Assembly (NCBI GenBank): GCA_947561585.1
Contig: CANNZV010001834.1
Span: 1 to 64,000, forward strand
DNA length: 64,000 nt
Direction: 5' to 3'
From: Caprella mutica
Lineage: Eukaryota; Arthropoda; Malacostraca; Amphipoda; Caprellidae
Shown: positions 53,268 to 63,797 of the stretch, piece by piece
Position numbering within the stretch: position 1 is the first letter of the stretch
How the letters are laid out: each line of letters opens with the position of its first letter
Translations under genes and position numbers: made by a program
Notes under the pieces: model-generated
What the model saw: only the letters and a program-made list of their open reading frames with translations
Database searches by the model: none
Told to the model about the DNA's origin: nothing

Positions 53268-53552
53268 TGCCAGTCTGCAGAATATGGGACATTTTTAACA
53301 TTTTCTGTACGAACAATCTTTAATTTCCTCCTATATTTACATGTATTTTACTGAGAACAGAAGCCAAAATAGAGGATTTCTTGGAGAAAAGTTTACCAGT
53401 TCTGGTAAAGTGGTAAAGTGTTCTCCAAGAGAAATCCTCTATTTTGGCTTCTGTTCTCAGTATTATACCTGTAAATATAAGAGGAATTTAGGGATTGTTC
53501 GCACAGAAAATGTTAAAAAATAAAAATGTCCCATATTCTGCAGACTGGGCTC
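53268..53552. repeat. Palindromic (foldback) copy of the 'cagtctgcagaa' repeat
   Basis: One arm (53272-53400) runs from cagtctgcagaatatgggac to ggagaaaagtttaccagtt; the second arm (53410-53550) is its inverse, ending ccatattctgcagactggg. The arms pair over about 130 bp with a loop of about 10 bp, so the DNA could form a long hairpin. Confidence 0.85.
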
Positions 53553-53906
53553 CACGATGTATAATTCAAATTATATATCGGTTTTCTGTTTTCGGTGTTC
53601 TTTTGTTATGAATGAATAATGATGTGGTCACTACTTTGTCATTTTAATTTGATGCTCTCTGACTAATTATAAAAAAAAATGAATAACTAGTAAGAAAGTA
53701 GGGTAAATGTCCCACTAATTGGCACTTTAAGTGACCAGAGTCCGTTGAATTGTATTATAAACATGATATTTAGTGTTAAAACTAAACCCCGATCAATATT
53801 GGAAAAGGAAACTTTGAGGAATATTTGTACGTTCTCAAAAATGCTCTACCTCGTATTGATTGTTTCAATAAGAAGCTTATAAACATAAATCCCTTAATCA
53901 CTAGCC
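53553..53906. other. Spacer
   Basis: No feature recognised. Confidence 0.4.
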
Positions 53907-54048
53907 ACTCTGCAGAATATGGGACATTTTTAACATTTTCTGTGCGAATAATCCCAAATTTCCTCCTATATTTACATGTATTTTACTGAGAACAGAGGCA
54001 AAAATGGAGGATTTCTTGGAGAACACTTTACCAGTTCCTGCAGTCTGG
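53907..54048. repeat. Interspersed 'ctgcagaa...cctgcagtctgg' repeat, copy 3
   Basis: Direct-orientation copy of the element at 32016-32160, about 90% similar by eye. Confidence 0.8.
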
Positions 54049-55808
54049 ATCACTAGTAATCGTTATTTGAATTCCAATAATCAGCAGTATCAATTTGTAT
54101 AATCGGCACACTCTACAGTCTACACCAATGATCGTTAAAATTCACTTTTCGACACTGTAGGGGGTACTGCTCTAGAATAACTTTCGGTCATTAAGAAACT
54201 GGTAAATGGTTAAGAAACATTTACATTGTCTATCAAATTTATATTATTTTAACCGACATAAACAGAAATTCAACAATACTGTAAATATTACAAATATGAA
54301 AACTGTGAAGATAAGATTAACATGTTGTTATTATTATATATATATATATTATATATAGAACTGCTTGCCGTTAATCCAATCTAATAGGAGTTCGTCATAA
54401 TTAACATATATGATAAATATTTATATCTTTCCACTAAGTACTGAACGTATGAGAACTTGAGTAGTTTCTCATATAATTGTAAATTTAAATAATAAATTGG
54501 TTCTCAAAATACATCACAATATACGATGTGTGTTCAGCTAATGTTATATATCACAATAATACTATCACATAGATTCATTTGCTTAGGTACAGTCAAAGAA
54601 AAGAGTATCAATAGTATATTTTTGACAGTTTACTAATTTCACATTCACAAATATTATTTTTACTAATTGTAATGCTTATAGAAATTTTATTATTGGTTTG
54701 GGTACATGACGATAAACTTGGAGAATTTGAAAATAATAGAACATAAGATAACAGTGATTAGATAAATTATTATAATTATAGACTTTTCTTTGATTCAGTA
54801 AAACTCTTCTATAGTGAACTTCAACTAGTTCACTATAGATTTTTAATAAGATGAATAGAAAACGATCATTTTCATGGCAAACTATAGTAAATAATTTATT
54901 TATTTTTGAAATAAATTCTATATACAGGGTATTTTATTTCTCAGAACTCTAAAAATCTGGATGGTTCGCTACACTTGACTTCATTATAGAGGAGTTGCAC
55001 TGGTAGAACTCCTCTTTCATGAAATTGACTAATTTACTATATGCAGATTCATAGAAAACTTACAAATTTTTGTGGCAGACTAAATATTTTCGCTATAGAT
55101 ATAAGTTCGCTATGTATAAATTTATAAATATATAAATTAGGAAATTATAGAAACACAATGAATCATTTATTGTTACTTATTTTTACTGCATTGATTGTAT
55201 TTACATTAGCGCATCGCTATAATTGAACTTAAGTCCACGTATAGTTCGTACAGGTACTGCTGACGAATCCGATCGATTTTACTTGCAGCAAAAAGGTTGT
55301 GATATTGTTGAACCAGCCCTGTGCCGATTTTATGATTGAAGATTCATGATTCGACACCCATGGGTGCCGATTCTTAGATTACATGAAATCCGGCACCCAT
55401 GACGATCAATGAAATTTATTGGAATAACTTCAAAATAATTGAATTATTACCTTGTAATTAACATTCCTGACATAAATATATACATAAAATGTAAAGTTAA
55501 ATAAATATATAAAAGTCCACTAATCGGCACAGGGGGCCGATTTAACAAAAACTCCATATCCCGTGATTCAAACGTCGGCACCCCAAAAATATAATAAATA
55601 ATGCCTGTAAAACATTAACTGAAATATCACACTCATTCTATGATCTAAAGGAAATGGAAGAACAGAAAAAGCGAAGGCTTATACCATATTTTCATTCAGA
55701 AAAGAGATAATCTTTATAGCATGTCACTAAAGAATTCAACAGCTGAAAGCTCACGTCTGGAATCACTCTCAACAAAAACTAATGATGAACAGTTGTAATT
55801 TGACATAT
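54049..55808. other. AT-rich sequence left of gypsy 3
   Basis: Contains an AT microsatellite at about 54335-54358, paired degenerate words of the type ctatagtgaact / ttcactatag near 54815-55100, and a perfect palindrome CACCCATGGGTG at about 55356-55367. No gene recognised. Confidence 0.45.
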
Positions 55809-56563
55809 TGTTGGGGGGCCGTGTTCCCGAACATTAGAGTTGTAATTATGAATTGGTCTATTGTAGGCTGAAGTTAATAAATGCTATTGTTGATTGTTGT
55901 TTTATTGAACTCTTCCTTGTTAGGTGAAAACTATTGTAGTAGATAGATGATGCAAGTAAAATCTTTCGTTTGCTTCAATTTATTAGATGTCAACATAATC
56001 ATAAACCAGGCTGCAACAAATGAAATAATCTAATTTAATAACACATCCTATTACAAATATATGAATCATAAATAAACTATCTAAAAAGAGTATTCTTACC
56101 CTGGTCTTGATAAATGCTAGAGAGTAGACACTTCACTCCTTAAACTGTTAAACACTTTTAATAATAGCTACAACAACAACTTATCATACCTAAGTCTCTG
56201 AAAAATACCACACAATTATTATCTCTAGTTGAGCACAAATTAAAGTTAAATCCAAGCACATTACTTAGGTCCACACTGTATCACTTCTAGATTAAGACTG
56301 ACTCTGACTTTGACATTTCCCACGAAGTAAACTATGTTCTATATTTCTTAAATTTCAGATTTACAATTTATGCTATTTACATTTTTAATAATGCTATTTT
56401 TTAATTACAGATTTACATTTTTAATAATACTATTTTTTAATTACAGATTTATATTTTTAATAATACTATTTTTTAATTACAGATTTATATTTTTAATAAT
56501 GCTATTTTATATAACTTTCAGATTTATTAAATTATCACCCTGAACCTTTGGTATCCTCTAACA
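55809..56563 (-). repeat. Gypsy 3 3' LTR with internal 36-bp repeats
   Basis: Contains about four copies of a 36-bp AT-rich unit (attacagatttatatttttaa...) at about 56355-56512. Confidence 0.9.
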
Positions 56564-56688
56564 TGCCTCCCCTCCTAGTTTTTACTAGAGGAAAAACTAA
56601 TAAATTTCTTATAATCATAAAGGAAAGGTTTACTAAATTTTAAAAATAATACCTAGCTATCAAAACAATTTCTACAATACAACATATC

Positions 56689-59600
56689 CTATTTATAATT
56701 AATTTTACCATTCCTGCTTCTGAGCTGATACTGCCGAGTAGGTATTTGTTGGGTTTGGGCATCAGTATTCACAGATTGTCGCCTTCTTGGAGTGCTGGTC
56801 ATTCGATCTGCAAGAAGTACACTTGTTTCACCTTCCACTTGGCCCAAGGTGGTGTTTTCTGCAGTCAAATTGAAGCTTTGCGTTCTCCTCCAATCCCATA
56901 ACTCTCTTCTTAAGCATCTACTTCTCTCTCTGTTCTCAGCAATGCTATTTCTCCCTTCAGCCACAATCCTTTTCAACTCATCTAATCTACCATCAATCTG
57001 ACTCTGAAATGATGAGGACCCCGAGAAACCACTGTAGTCACAGACAGTGCCGTTTTCCTCCTTGTTAGTCTCCATGAAAGCCTCATTCATGTGAACGGAC
57101 AGGTCGCTCATTAGTGAACTCAAACTCTTCTGTTCATTTTCCACTACCAGTAAGACATCTTCATGCTCAGAAATAGTTTTTTCTAATGTGGACAAAGAGA
57201 AATCAATTATATTATTTTTCATATATTCAATAATATTTACATCGTTACCATTTATAGGAGTTGAACTCTTGTATTCTCCATTGTTCACCATCACTGAGCT
57301 TTGAAATGTTTGTAATGAAATTGCCTCATTTTCTTTACCACTTTCTTCTTCATTAGAGTGTCTTGAATTTATTCTTCCTTCTTCTAGATCTTTCTCATTA
57401 CTATTCATCTTCTTATTTCTTTGTCTAATACTTTTCAAGTTTTTACATTGATTCTTGCCCTTCTTTCTTGTATCTTCTGTGTCTAATACACTACCTTCAG
57501 ATTCACTTGTTGATATCTGGGGGAAACCTTCAAATGATGATTGAGAGTCTGTATCACTCCACAGCAAACATTCATACTCCTTTTCTTTATTATTAGTTTG
57601 GTTATTCTCTCTCATCATGTATTCTTCTTCATGGTCTTCTTCACACTCTTCTGAAATGAACTTCCTCAAACCTTCAGGTAGTTCATTATATGCCCTTAGT
57701 TTTTTATGGTGACATTTAAACAGTTTGAATGGCTCCCCTGGCTTTGCAATTTCATATGACAATCCGTTAGACTGTATCTTCTTAATAAAAAATGGTCCCT
57801 CAAACTTAGGCATTAATTTGTAGCCAACTCTATCCCCTACTCTCTTTATTTCTTTCAGAACTTTTTGATTAATATCAAAGGATTTGAAGTTCGGATTACC
57901 TTCCTTCCACATTTCACATGCATGATTATCAATAGGTAGAACTTCTTGGCTAGCATGACTATTTTTCAAGAGGTAGTCTGATGGTGACATGTGTAGCTGA
58001 CTGTGGTAAGTATTGTTGTACAAAATTATAGCTCTCGACAACACTTGGTCCCATTCACTCATATCACCTACTAATGCCTTCACCAATCCCAACAGAGTTC
58101 TATTCAGACGTTCAACTGCTCCATTTGAAGAAGGTGTATATGGAGACGTATATAGGTGTTTTATACCAAACTCTTCTAATACCCTTTCAGTTGGCTCTCC
58201 TCTGAACTCCATTCCATTGTCGCTTAGAATGTTTACAGGAATTTTAATCAGATTGGGCATGATTTGATATTTCAGAGTTTTTGCTATAGTCATAGCAGAT
58301 TTGTTTCTGACTGGTACCGCCATCATCCACTTGGAACAGTGATCCACACAAACCAATGCCATCTCAAAACCTGCTTTGGATCTGGGGAACTTCAAAAGGT
58401 CAATAGCAACAATATTAAAAGGATACTGAGAATCTATCTTTAGTGTTGGAGGTGAGTCATTCAATCTATTAACCTTATTTGTTTGACAATAGTGACAACA
58501 TCTGCATAATTCTCTAGCTACTGTCTCAAGTGCAGGATGCCAGAAATGCCTCTTTACAACCTCAACAAGCTTTTTCCTTCCAATGTGTGCTAATTTACTA
58601 TGCACTTTATTAACAATCTCAACCAGAAATGAATACGATACTACAACAGCTTTATAGTCCAAATCAGATTTTATCAGAATATCATTTTCAAATGTCAAAT
58701 TACTCACATACCTCGAGAATTGTTTAATTGAAGGTGCTTTCCACAATTTGGTTTCAATCTTTCTCTCAATTTTACCTCGAAGAGTGCGGATTGCATGATT
58801 GGATTCCTGCATTTTCTTTAATTCCTCCTTCTCGATTCTGAATGTCACTTTCGGGGCAGTAGCTTCATCTTCCACTTCAACATTAGTTAGAGTCCACTGT
58901 TCTCTTCCAAAAGCAATATCCACATCAGTTTTGAATATTAACTTGCTACCATCACTCCATGTAACTTGTGAATTACCAAAGTTTACCTTTCTGCCCAGAC
59001 TTTCTAAATAATTTAAACCAATAAGCATGCAACATGGCAAATCTGATTGCTTAACAATGGCAAAAGGAAAATTTTTCATATCTTCTGAACCCTCAAATCT
59101 GATTGCTAGGTTCACAATGCCTAAACATTCCTTCTTTTCTCCCACTATTCCTACTAATCTTAGTGATTTATCTTTGGTTACACTTTCATTTCCCTTCATC
59201 ACCCTTTCCCATGTCTCATCTCCAATTAAACTGATCTGTGCCCCTGTATCTATGAGAGCACACAAATTTTTACCATTATAAGTAATTTCTGTACTAGAGT
59301 TCAAACTAGCATGTGCACATTTTCTCTCTGTAAAATCTTCTGTAAATAAGTTTGCACAATTCAGATCAAGCTGTTCATAGAGACTAGTAATTTCAGGAAT
59401 ACTATCAATATCATTAATCCATCTATTACTTACATTTATTTCCACATCTTTCTTTGTATAGATTGGATTATAATGTATATAAGATATGCATTGTAAATTC
59501 ACAATTTTTTCACAATTACCAATATGAGCTTTATACACAACTGGTGTTTTTATATTATGGTACACTCTGATTTCAATACCATATAAATGTGAAGCTGCTA

Positions 59601-60066
59601 ATATTGCCTCAGTGCAAGGTAGTTGATCATCATTGAGCATAACCTTCAGTTTTCTTTTTTCATGCTTATTATTTACCAACTTATACTTTGCAGGTTCAGT
59701 TATTAGTTGATTAATCACATTTTTTCTCATTTCCAGATGGTCTTTCGGCAGTTCTTCCTCTTCACAGACGAAACTCATAGCAGACAGCAGAGCCTTGAAC
59801 ATTGAGTTTCCACCACCTTCCATCTTCTCTGGTACCCTGAATTCTTTCGGCAGTCCTTCTTGAAAGTCGTCATCTACATTCTCTCCTTCAATACGAGATA
59901 AGAAGTCTGCTGCAGTGTTCTCTGTACCAGGTATGTATTTGATTAGGAAGTCATATTCTGCCAAATGGTCTAGAGTCCTTTGTATTCGTGAGCTGTGAAT
60001 TGCCATATTATTCATGTATACAAGAGGTTTATGATCAGTAAACAACATGAACTGAACTCCAAACAA
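56689..60066 (-). CDS. Gypsy 3 Pol, part 2: RNase H end, OTU-like segment, second retropepsin, integrase, tail
   Basis: 1125 codons from Met 60066, in the same frame as 60091-62217 and separated from it only by a TGA at 60091-60093. Residues 1-60 complete RNase H (FTDHKPLVYM; AADFLSRI). Residues 84-202 are OTU-like (EGGGNSMFKALL; LEMRKNVINQL; AILAASHLYGIEIRVY; SYIHYNPI) with Ser88 at the nucleophile site. Residues 262-365 are a second retropepsin (ALIDTGAQISLIG, D273; CCMLIGLNYLES). Integrase: H-H-C-C zinc site (LAHIGRKK to CCHYC), AIDLL, SDNGME and GAVERLN as the D, D, E. Then GPFFIKKI as the C-terminal domain and about 330 residues of acidic, Ser/Asn-rich tail ending in TRQYQLRSRNGK. Confidence 0.92.
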   Translation of the reverse strand: MFGVQFMLFTDHKPLVYMNNMAIHSSRIQRTLDHLAEYDFLIKYIPGTENTAADFLSRIEGENVDDDFQEGLPKEFRVPEKMEGGGNSMFKALLSAMSFVCEEEELPKDHLEMRKNVINQLITEPAKYKLVNNKHEKRKLKVMLNDDQLPCTEAILAASHLYGIEIRVYHNIKTPVVYKAHIGNCEKIVNLQCISYIHYNPIYTKKDVEINVSNRWINDIDSIPEITSLYEQLDLNCANLFTEDFTERKCAHASLNSSTEITYNGKNLCALIDTGAQISLIGDETWERVMKGNESVTKDKSLRLVGIVGEKKECLGIVNLAIRFEGSEDMKNFPFAIVKQSDLPCCMLIGLNYLESLGRKVNFGNSQVTWSDGSKLIFKTDVDIAFGREQWTLTNVEVEDEATAPKVTFRIEKEELKKMQESNHAIRTLRGKIERKIETKLWKAPSIKQFSRYVSNLTFENDILIKSDLDYKAVVVSYSFLVEIVNKVHSKLAHIGRKKLVEVVKRHFWHPALETVARELCRCCHYCQTNKVNRLNDSPPTLKIDSQYPFNIVAIDLLKFPRSKAGFEMALVCVDHCSKWMMAVPVRNKSAMTIAKTLKYQIMPNLIKIPVNILSDNGMEFRGEPTERVLEEFGIKHLYTSPYTPSSNGAVERLNRTLLGLVKALVGDMSEWDQVLSRAIILYNNTYHSQLHMSPSDYLLKNSHASQEVLPIDNHACEMWKEGNPNFKSFDINQKVLKEIKRVGDRVGYKLMPKFEGPFFIKKIQSNGLSYEIAKPGEPFKLFKCHHKKLRAYNELPEGLRKFISEECEEDHEEEYMMRENNQTNNKEKEYECLLWSDTDSQSSFEGFPQISTSESEGSVLDTEDTRKKGKNQCKNLKSIRQRNKKMNSNEKDLEEGRINSRHSNEEESGKENEAISLQTFQSSVMVNNGEYKSSTPINGNDVNIIEYMKNNIIDFSLSTLEKTISEHEDVLLVVENEQKSLSSLMSDLSVHMNEAFMETNKEENGTVCDYSGFSGSSSFQSQIDGRLDELKRIVAEGRNSIAENRERSRCLRRELWDWRRTQSFNLTAENTTLGQVEGETSVLLADRMTSTPRRRQSVNTDAQTQQIPTRQYQLRSRNGKINYK
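58972..59283 (-). other. Second retropepsin domain in gypsy 3 Pol
   Basis: Residues about 262-365 with LIDTGAQISLIG (D273), VGIVGEKK in the flap position and CCMLIGLNYL near the end. It is distinct from the retropepsin upstream of RT. Confidence 0.85.
59461..59817 (-). other. OTU-like domain in gypsy 3 Pol (Cys-to-Ser)
   Basis: Residues 84-202 show the OTU pattern: GGGNSMFKAL loop with Ser where OTU peptidases have Cys, LEMRKNVINQLITEP helix, AASHLYGIEIRVYH strand and YIHYNPI with the His/Asn of the catalytic dyad/triad. Same position in the polyprotein and same Ser as in gypsy 1. Confidence 0.72.
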
Positions 60067-60090
60067 AAACGATCTAAAATTCTCACATCC

Positions 60091-62217
60091 TCACTGCATA
60101 GCTGCTAATTCTCTTTCTATAGTAGAATACCTGCACTGAGTTGTAGAGAAACACATAGAGCCATATCCTATTACCTTCTTTTCTCCATTTTGTCGCTGGA
60201 CTAAGCAACCTCCTGCTCCACTGCCAGATGCATCAACATAAAGTTCCAAAGGTTCTGCAGTTTCACTATAGTCTGGATAAGTTAGAGTGACATCCCTTTC
60301 TATCTCTTCTTTCAGTCTTTCAAAAGCTCGATTCCTCTCATCAGTCCATTCAATCTTAGCTTTCTTGGGACCACCTGTAACTTCTGATAGAGATTTCATT
60401 ATTTCGGAACACCTTGGGATGAATTTCCTCTGGAAGTTGACAAGGCCCAAGAATTTGCGAAGTTCTGTCACAGTTGTAGGTCTTTGGCATTCTCGCACCT
60501 TTTTAACATATTCTTCACATTTCCTGATTCCTTCTGTACTGATCATATGTCCCAGGAATTGCACACATTTCTTGAAAAATTTGCACTTTTTTACTTTAAT
60601 TTTGACATTATATCTGGACAATGTTCCTAGCACCTTTTCCACTAAATTCAGATGTTCTTCATAGGTTTCTGACATTATTAGTATATCGTCAATATATACT
60701 ATCACATTATTTGACTTGACAGGCGAAATAATCTGCTGCATCATACGTTGAAAGGCGATTGCAGCATTTTTCAAGCCAAAGGGAAGTCGCTTGAAGTGAA
60801 AGTGATTTTTCGAGGTACTGAATGCAGTTAAATCTCTACTCTCATCTGACAGTTTAACTTGGTAGTACCCTTTCACTAAATCAAGTGTTGTAAAGTACTT
60901 CATTTTGTTTGCTTTGTACAGACACTTGTTTAGACTTGGCATAGGAAAGTTCTGTGACTCTGTTACAGCATTCAGTTTTCGGTAGTCTATACACAGTCTC
61001 AAGCTTCCATCTGGCTTCTTTACCGGCACTACAGGTGAAGACCAGTTAGAATCACTGTATTCTATTATGTCGTCACTCAAAAGCTGTTGACACTGGGCTT
61101 CAATTTCTTGGTTGATTGGCTCTGAAAAGGATCTAGGCTTCTGCCAAATTGGAGAATACGAATTAAGTTCTATATGGTGTGGACTCACATTTGCCTCTCC
61201 TATGTCACTATCACCCAAACTTAATGCCTTCTGTGCTTTCTCCAGCATCTCGTAGACTCCTGACTTTTCATCACTAGATAGCTCTTCTCCTAGATCTATC
61301 CGTTCCCTTAATAGTTGTGCAGTCCAATTATCATCCTGTAGAGAATTTATCTCATCTTCTACTAGCATTGATATATGTCCAACTTGCTCATTCTTCTTTA
61401 TTCTCTTGGACTTTCTAGTTACATTCTGGCATATAACTCTCTGGTTTAGATCCGACACAATGCCCTGGTGAATGCTAACTCCTTCCTTTACTATGCCTTC
61501 AAAAAAGAAATCTGCATTTTTAGACAAAATATTTTCACTAGCTATACTTATCAAACAATCATCATTTGCCTTTATAGTCTTCTCTTCTGTAGCATAAACT
61601 GGGATGTTGTTATAAATAGCCTCTTTTATCTTATAGTTACTATCCATGCAAAATATGGCATTTATTTTATCCTTTCTTCCTATCTTGACTGTCCTTTTCG
61701 CCAAGTCTATCTCAACACAGTTATCTTTCAGAAAATTCAAACCCAAAATTAGATCATATTTCATATTTCTATCTTCTATCACATTCATCCTACAGTTTAA
61801 TTTCAAATCTGCAATGCTAATCTCGGTATCTATTTCTCCTTCTGTAGTTAGTTTGTGACCTCCATACCCTATTATTTCTCTTTTCATATTCACATTGACA
61901 TCACATTTCAAATTATCCATTATAGATTTCTTTACAAAAGAGAATGACGTCCCACTATCCAACATTGCACTTGCTATAAAATTACTTAGTGATACATCAA
62001 TCATGAACAGTTTAGATGGAATTAAGGCATTTATTATATACTGACTAATTAGTTCAGTCTCACCTTCCTTTTCTTCACTTGTTCTGTCATGTTGGTTCTC
62101 CCTGTTCTTGAATTCCACTTCTGAGGACTGTATTTCACCTTCTTTTTCTTCCTCCAGCATAGCCTCATTTACACTAGAGGTGAATAGTTTAAATTCTTTG
62201 AATTTAAATTTCCCCAT
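60091..62217 (-). CDS. Gypsy 3 Pol, part 1: retropepsin 1, RT, start of RNase H
   Basis: 708 codons from Met 62217, overlapping the Gag frame by 49 nt in the -1 frame, the common Ty3/gypsy arrangement. Retropepsin: AMLDSGTSFSFVKKS (D87) and YDLILGLNFL. RT: SNWSSPVVPVKKPDGSLRL, TLDLVKGYYQV, FKRLPFGLKNAAIAFQRMM and YIDDILIM. RNase H: YVDASGSGAGG and TIERELAAM. The frame ends in TGA immediately after AAMQ, where other members read Trp-Gly before the next RNase H helix. The same frame continues to 56689. Confidence 0.92.
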   Translation of the reverse strand: MGKFKFKEFKLFTSSVNEAMLEEEKEGEIQSSEVEFKNRENQHDRTSEEKEGETELISQYIINALIPSKLFMIDVSLSNFIASAMLDSGTSFSFVKKSIMDNLKCDVNVNMKREIIGYGGHKLTTEGEIDTEISIADLKLNCRMNVIEDRNMKYDLILGLNFLKDNCVEIDLAKRTVKIGRKDKINAIFCMDSNYKIKEAIYNNIPVYATEEKTIKANDDCLISIASENILSKNADFFFEGIVKEGVSIHQGIVSDLNQRVICQNVTRKSKRIKKNEQVGHISMLVEDEINSLQDDNWTAQLLRERIDLGEELSSDEKSGVYEMLEKAQKALSLGDSDIGEANVSPHHIELNSYSPIWQKPRSFSEPINQEIEAQCQQLLSDDIIEYSDSNWSSPVVPVKKPDGSLRLCIDYRKLNAVTESQNFPMPSLNKCLYKANKMKYFTTLDLVKGYYQVKLSDESRDLTAFSTSKNHFHFKRLPFGLKNAAIAFQRMMQQIISPVKSNNVIVYIDDILIMSETYEEHLNLVEKVLGTLSRYNVKIKVKKCKFFKKCVQFLGHMISTEGIRKCEEYVKKVRECQRPTTVTELRKFLGLVNFQRKFIPRCSEIMKSLSEVTGGPKKAKIEWTDERNRAFERLKEEIERDVTLTYPDYSETAEPLELYVDASGSGAGGCLVQRQNGEKKVIGYGSMCFSTTQCRYSTIERELAAMQ

Positions 62218-63680
62218 TTCACATGTTGACTCTGGCTTCTGTTTCCATTGTACCCATTCTCTTCTTTTCCAGGTGATTTTGATTGATTTCTTCCTGATGT
62301 TCCACGTTCATTTCTTCTGCTCTGTGAAGCCCAGCATTCTCTTGCAAAATGTCCACCTTTTCCACAGTTGAAACACACTTTAGCTTTCTTTCTGCAATTC
62401 TGTTCATTATGCCCGTACCTGTTGCAGAAACTACACATCTCATTCAACTTTCTGAAACGTGTTACATTAGAGGATTCATACTCTTCTTTGGTTGGCGCTT
62501 TTCTCTGTCCAGAATGATAACGATTTGTCGGCATTCTGTTATAGTAATTATCTCTTTGGTAGTTACCTTGTTTGTAATTACTGTAGTTGTTAATATTCCA
62601 TTTCTTCTCTCTGTCATCATTTTCATTCCATTCTCTCCTTGGTCCTCCTAAGTTGATGACAATTTCTTCTTCATCACTGCTTTCCCCTCTTCTTTCATCG
62701 ACATCACACATTCTTAGACATTTTTGGACCTTATTCCAACTCATTCTTGTATTTGTCATTTTGTGTTGCACTATCTGTGGGTCTAGTTTTGCTTGAGCAG
62801 ACTTTGGAATTGTTTCTGTGAGTTTGTTGATAAGGGTTCCACTATGCATAGTATCTTTACTGGGATAAGCCTGTTTGAACATCGATTGGACTCTATTCGA
62901 ATACACAATTAATGATTCTCCTCTCTTCATCTTTATATTCTTGAAACTTTTCCTTGCTTTTACCTTCCTGTTTATCTTTTCTTCCTTGTACCAATCCACT
63001 AACTTCTTCTTCATATCATCATAATCATCACTTGCATCTTTCATTGCTTTGAAGGTTTCTAGTGTTTGGCCATTCAAACGCTCTTCCAATTCATTCAGCC
63101 AAAAACTCTTTCCACCCCTGTAGTTATCCTTACAGTAACTTTCAAATTTCTTCAAGTACACCACTAGATCTTGTCCTGCCTGTTCATCAAAACTCTCAAG
63201 TTTAGGTACAATTCTATGATCCAGCTTTCTTATCAGTTTGCTAAATGCTACAGATTCTTCTCTAGGTTCACTCTTTTTCTTCTTCTTTTGCTTCTTGACA
63301 GCAATGGAACTATCTGAGCTAGCCTGTGAACTGGATGAAGATGAAGACTCTTCTTCACTAGGTGACGACTCTTCAGTATCTGTGTCTTTCTCTTTCTTGT
63401 TTCTTGCTGATTTTTCTTTCTTCTTAGTCTTTTCTTCCATCTTAATCTCACACACTTTTTCTTCCTTTCTCATTTCTTTAGGAATTGCACCGGTTGATTT
63501 TTCTACATACATCTTCAATTCCTGATTTATTGTACCAATCAATTCCTTAGTCCTTTCATCCATGTCACATTCAGTTTTCTTTTGAATATCACATAAGAAC
63601 TGTTTCGTTGCAATCCAATTTTCTTGTATTGCCTCATAATCTCCATCTTGTCCATATAAATCTTCCAAATCAACAACCAT
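62169..63680 (-). CDS. Gypsy 3 Gag (503 aa)
   Basis: Met 63680. Acidic/coiled N terminus, a Lys/Glu/Ser-rich linker (about 90-150, with EESSSSSSSQASSDSS), then a capsid-like region (LESFDEQAGQDLVVYLKKFE, FWLNELEERLNGQTLETFK, LVDWYKEEKINRKVKARKSF) and two zinc knuckles: CSFCNRYGHNEQNC and CFNCGKGGHFAREC (residues about 425-455). It assembles the particle and binds RNA. The stop at 62169 falls inside the 49-nt overlap with the Pol frame. Confidence 0.92.
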   Translation of the reverse strand: MVVDLEDLYGQDGDYEAIQENWIATKQFLCDIQKKTECDMDERTKELIGTINQELKMYVEKSTGAIPKEMRKEEKVCEIKMEEKTKKKEKSARNKKEKDTDTEESSPSEEESSSSSSSQASSDSSIAVKKQKKKKKSEPREESVAFSKLIRKLDHRIVPKLESFDEQAGQDLVVYLKKFESYCKDNYRGGKSFWLNELEERLNGQTLETFKAMKDASDDYDDMKKKLVDWYKEEKINRKVKARKSFKNIKMKRGESLIVYSNRVQSMFKQAYPSKDTMHSGTLINKLTETIPKSAQAKLDPQIVQHKMTNTRMSWNKVQKCLRMCDVDERRGESSDEEEIVINLGGPRREWNENDDREKKWNINNYSNYKQGNYQRDNYYNRMPTNRYHSGQRKAPTKEEYESSNVTRFRKLNEMCSFCNRYGHNEQNCRKKAKVCFNCGKGGHFARECWASQSRRNERGTSGRNQSKSPGKEENGYNGNRSQSQHVKWGNLNSKNLNYSPLV

Positions 63681-63797
63681 CTTCTCTGTTTCAGGTCAAA
63701 CCAGCTATGAAGCAAGGTAAGAGATCTCTTCTAAATAGGAACAAGTAAGCAGCAATGATATTCTGTACCTTCGGTTTTTAGTCACGGCACCATTTAA
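63681..63797 (-). other. Gypsy 3 leader with primer-binding site
   Basis: About 117 nt between LTR and Gag start. TGGTGCCGTGACTAAAAACC on the minus strand (63792 downward) starts with the TGG expected for a tRNA 3'-end primer; I could not name the tRNA. Confidence 0.7.

Noticed and set aside
56689..57700. Envelope gene at the 3' end of gypsy 3 (or of gypsy 1)
   Set aside because: The tails after integrase are acidic/Ser-rich, without signal peptide, membrane segment or furin-like site, and are in frame with Pol.
49714..60093. UGA recoding as Cys or Trp (in-frame TGA in both copia and gypsy 3)
   Set aside because: The two TGAs replace different residues, and host exons and other frames use TGA normally; ordinary nonsense mutations are simpler.
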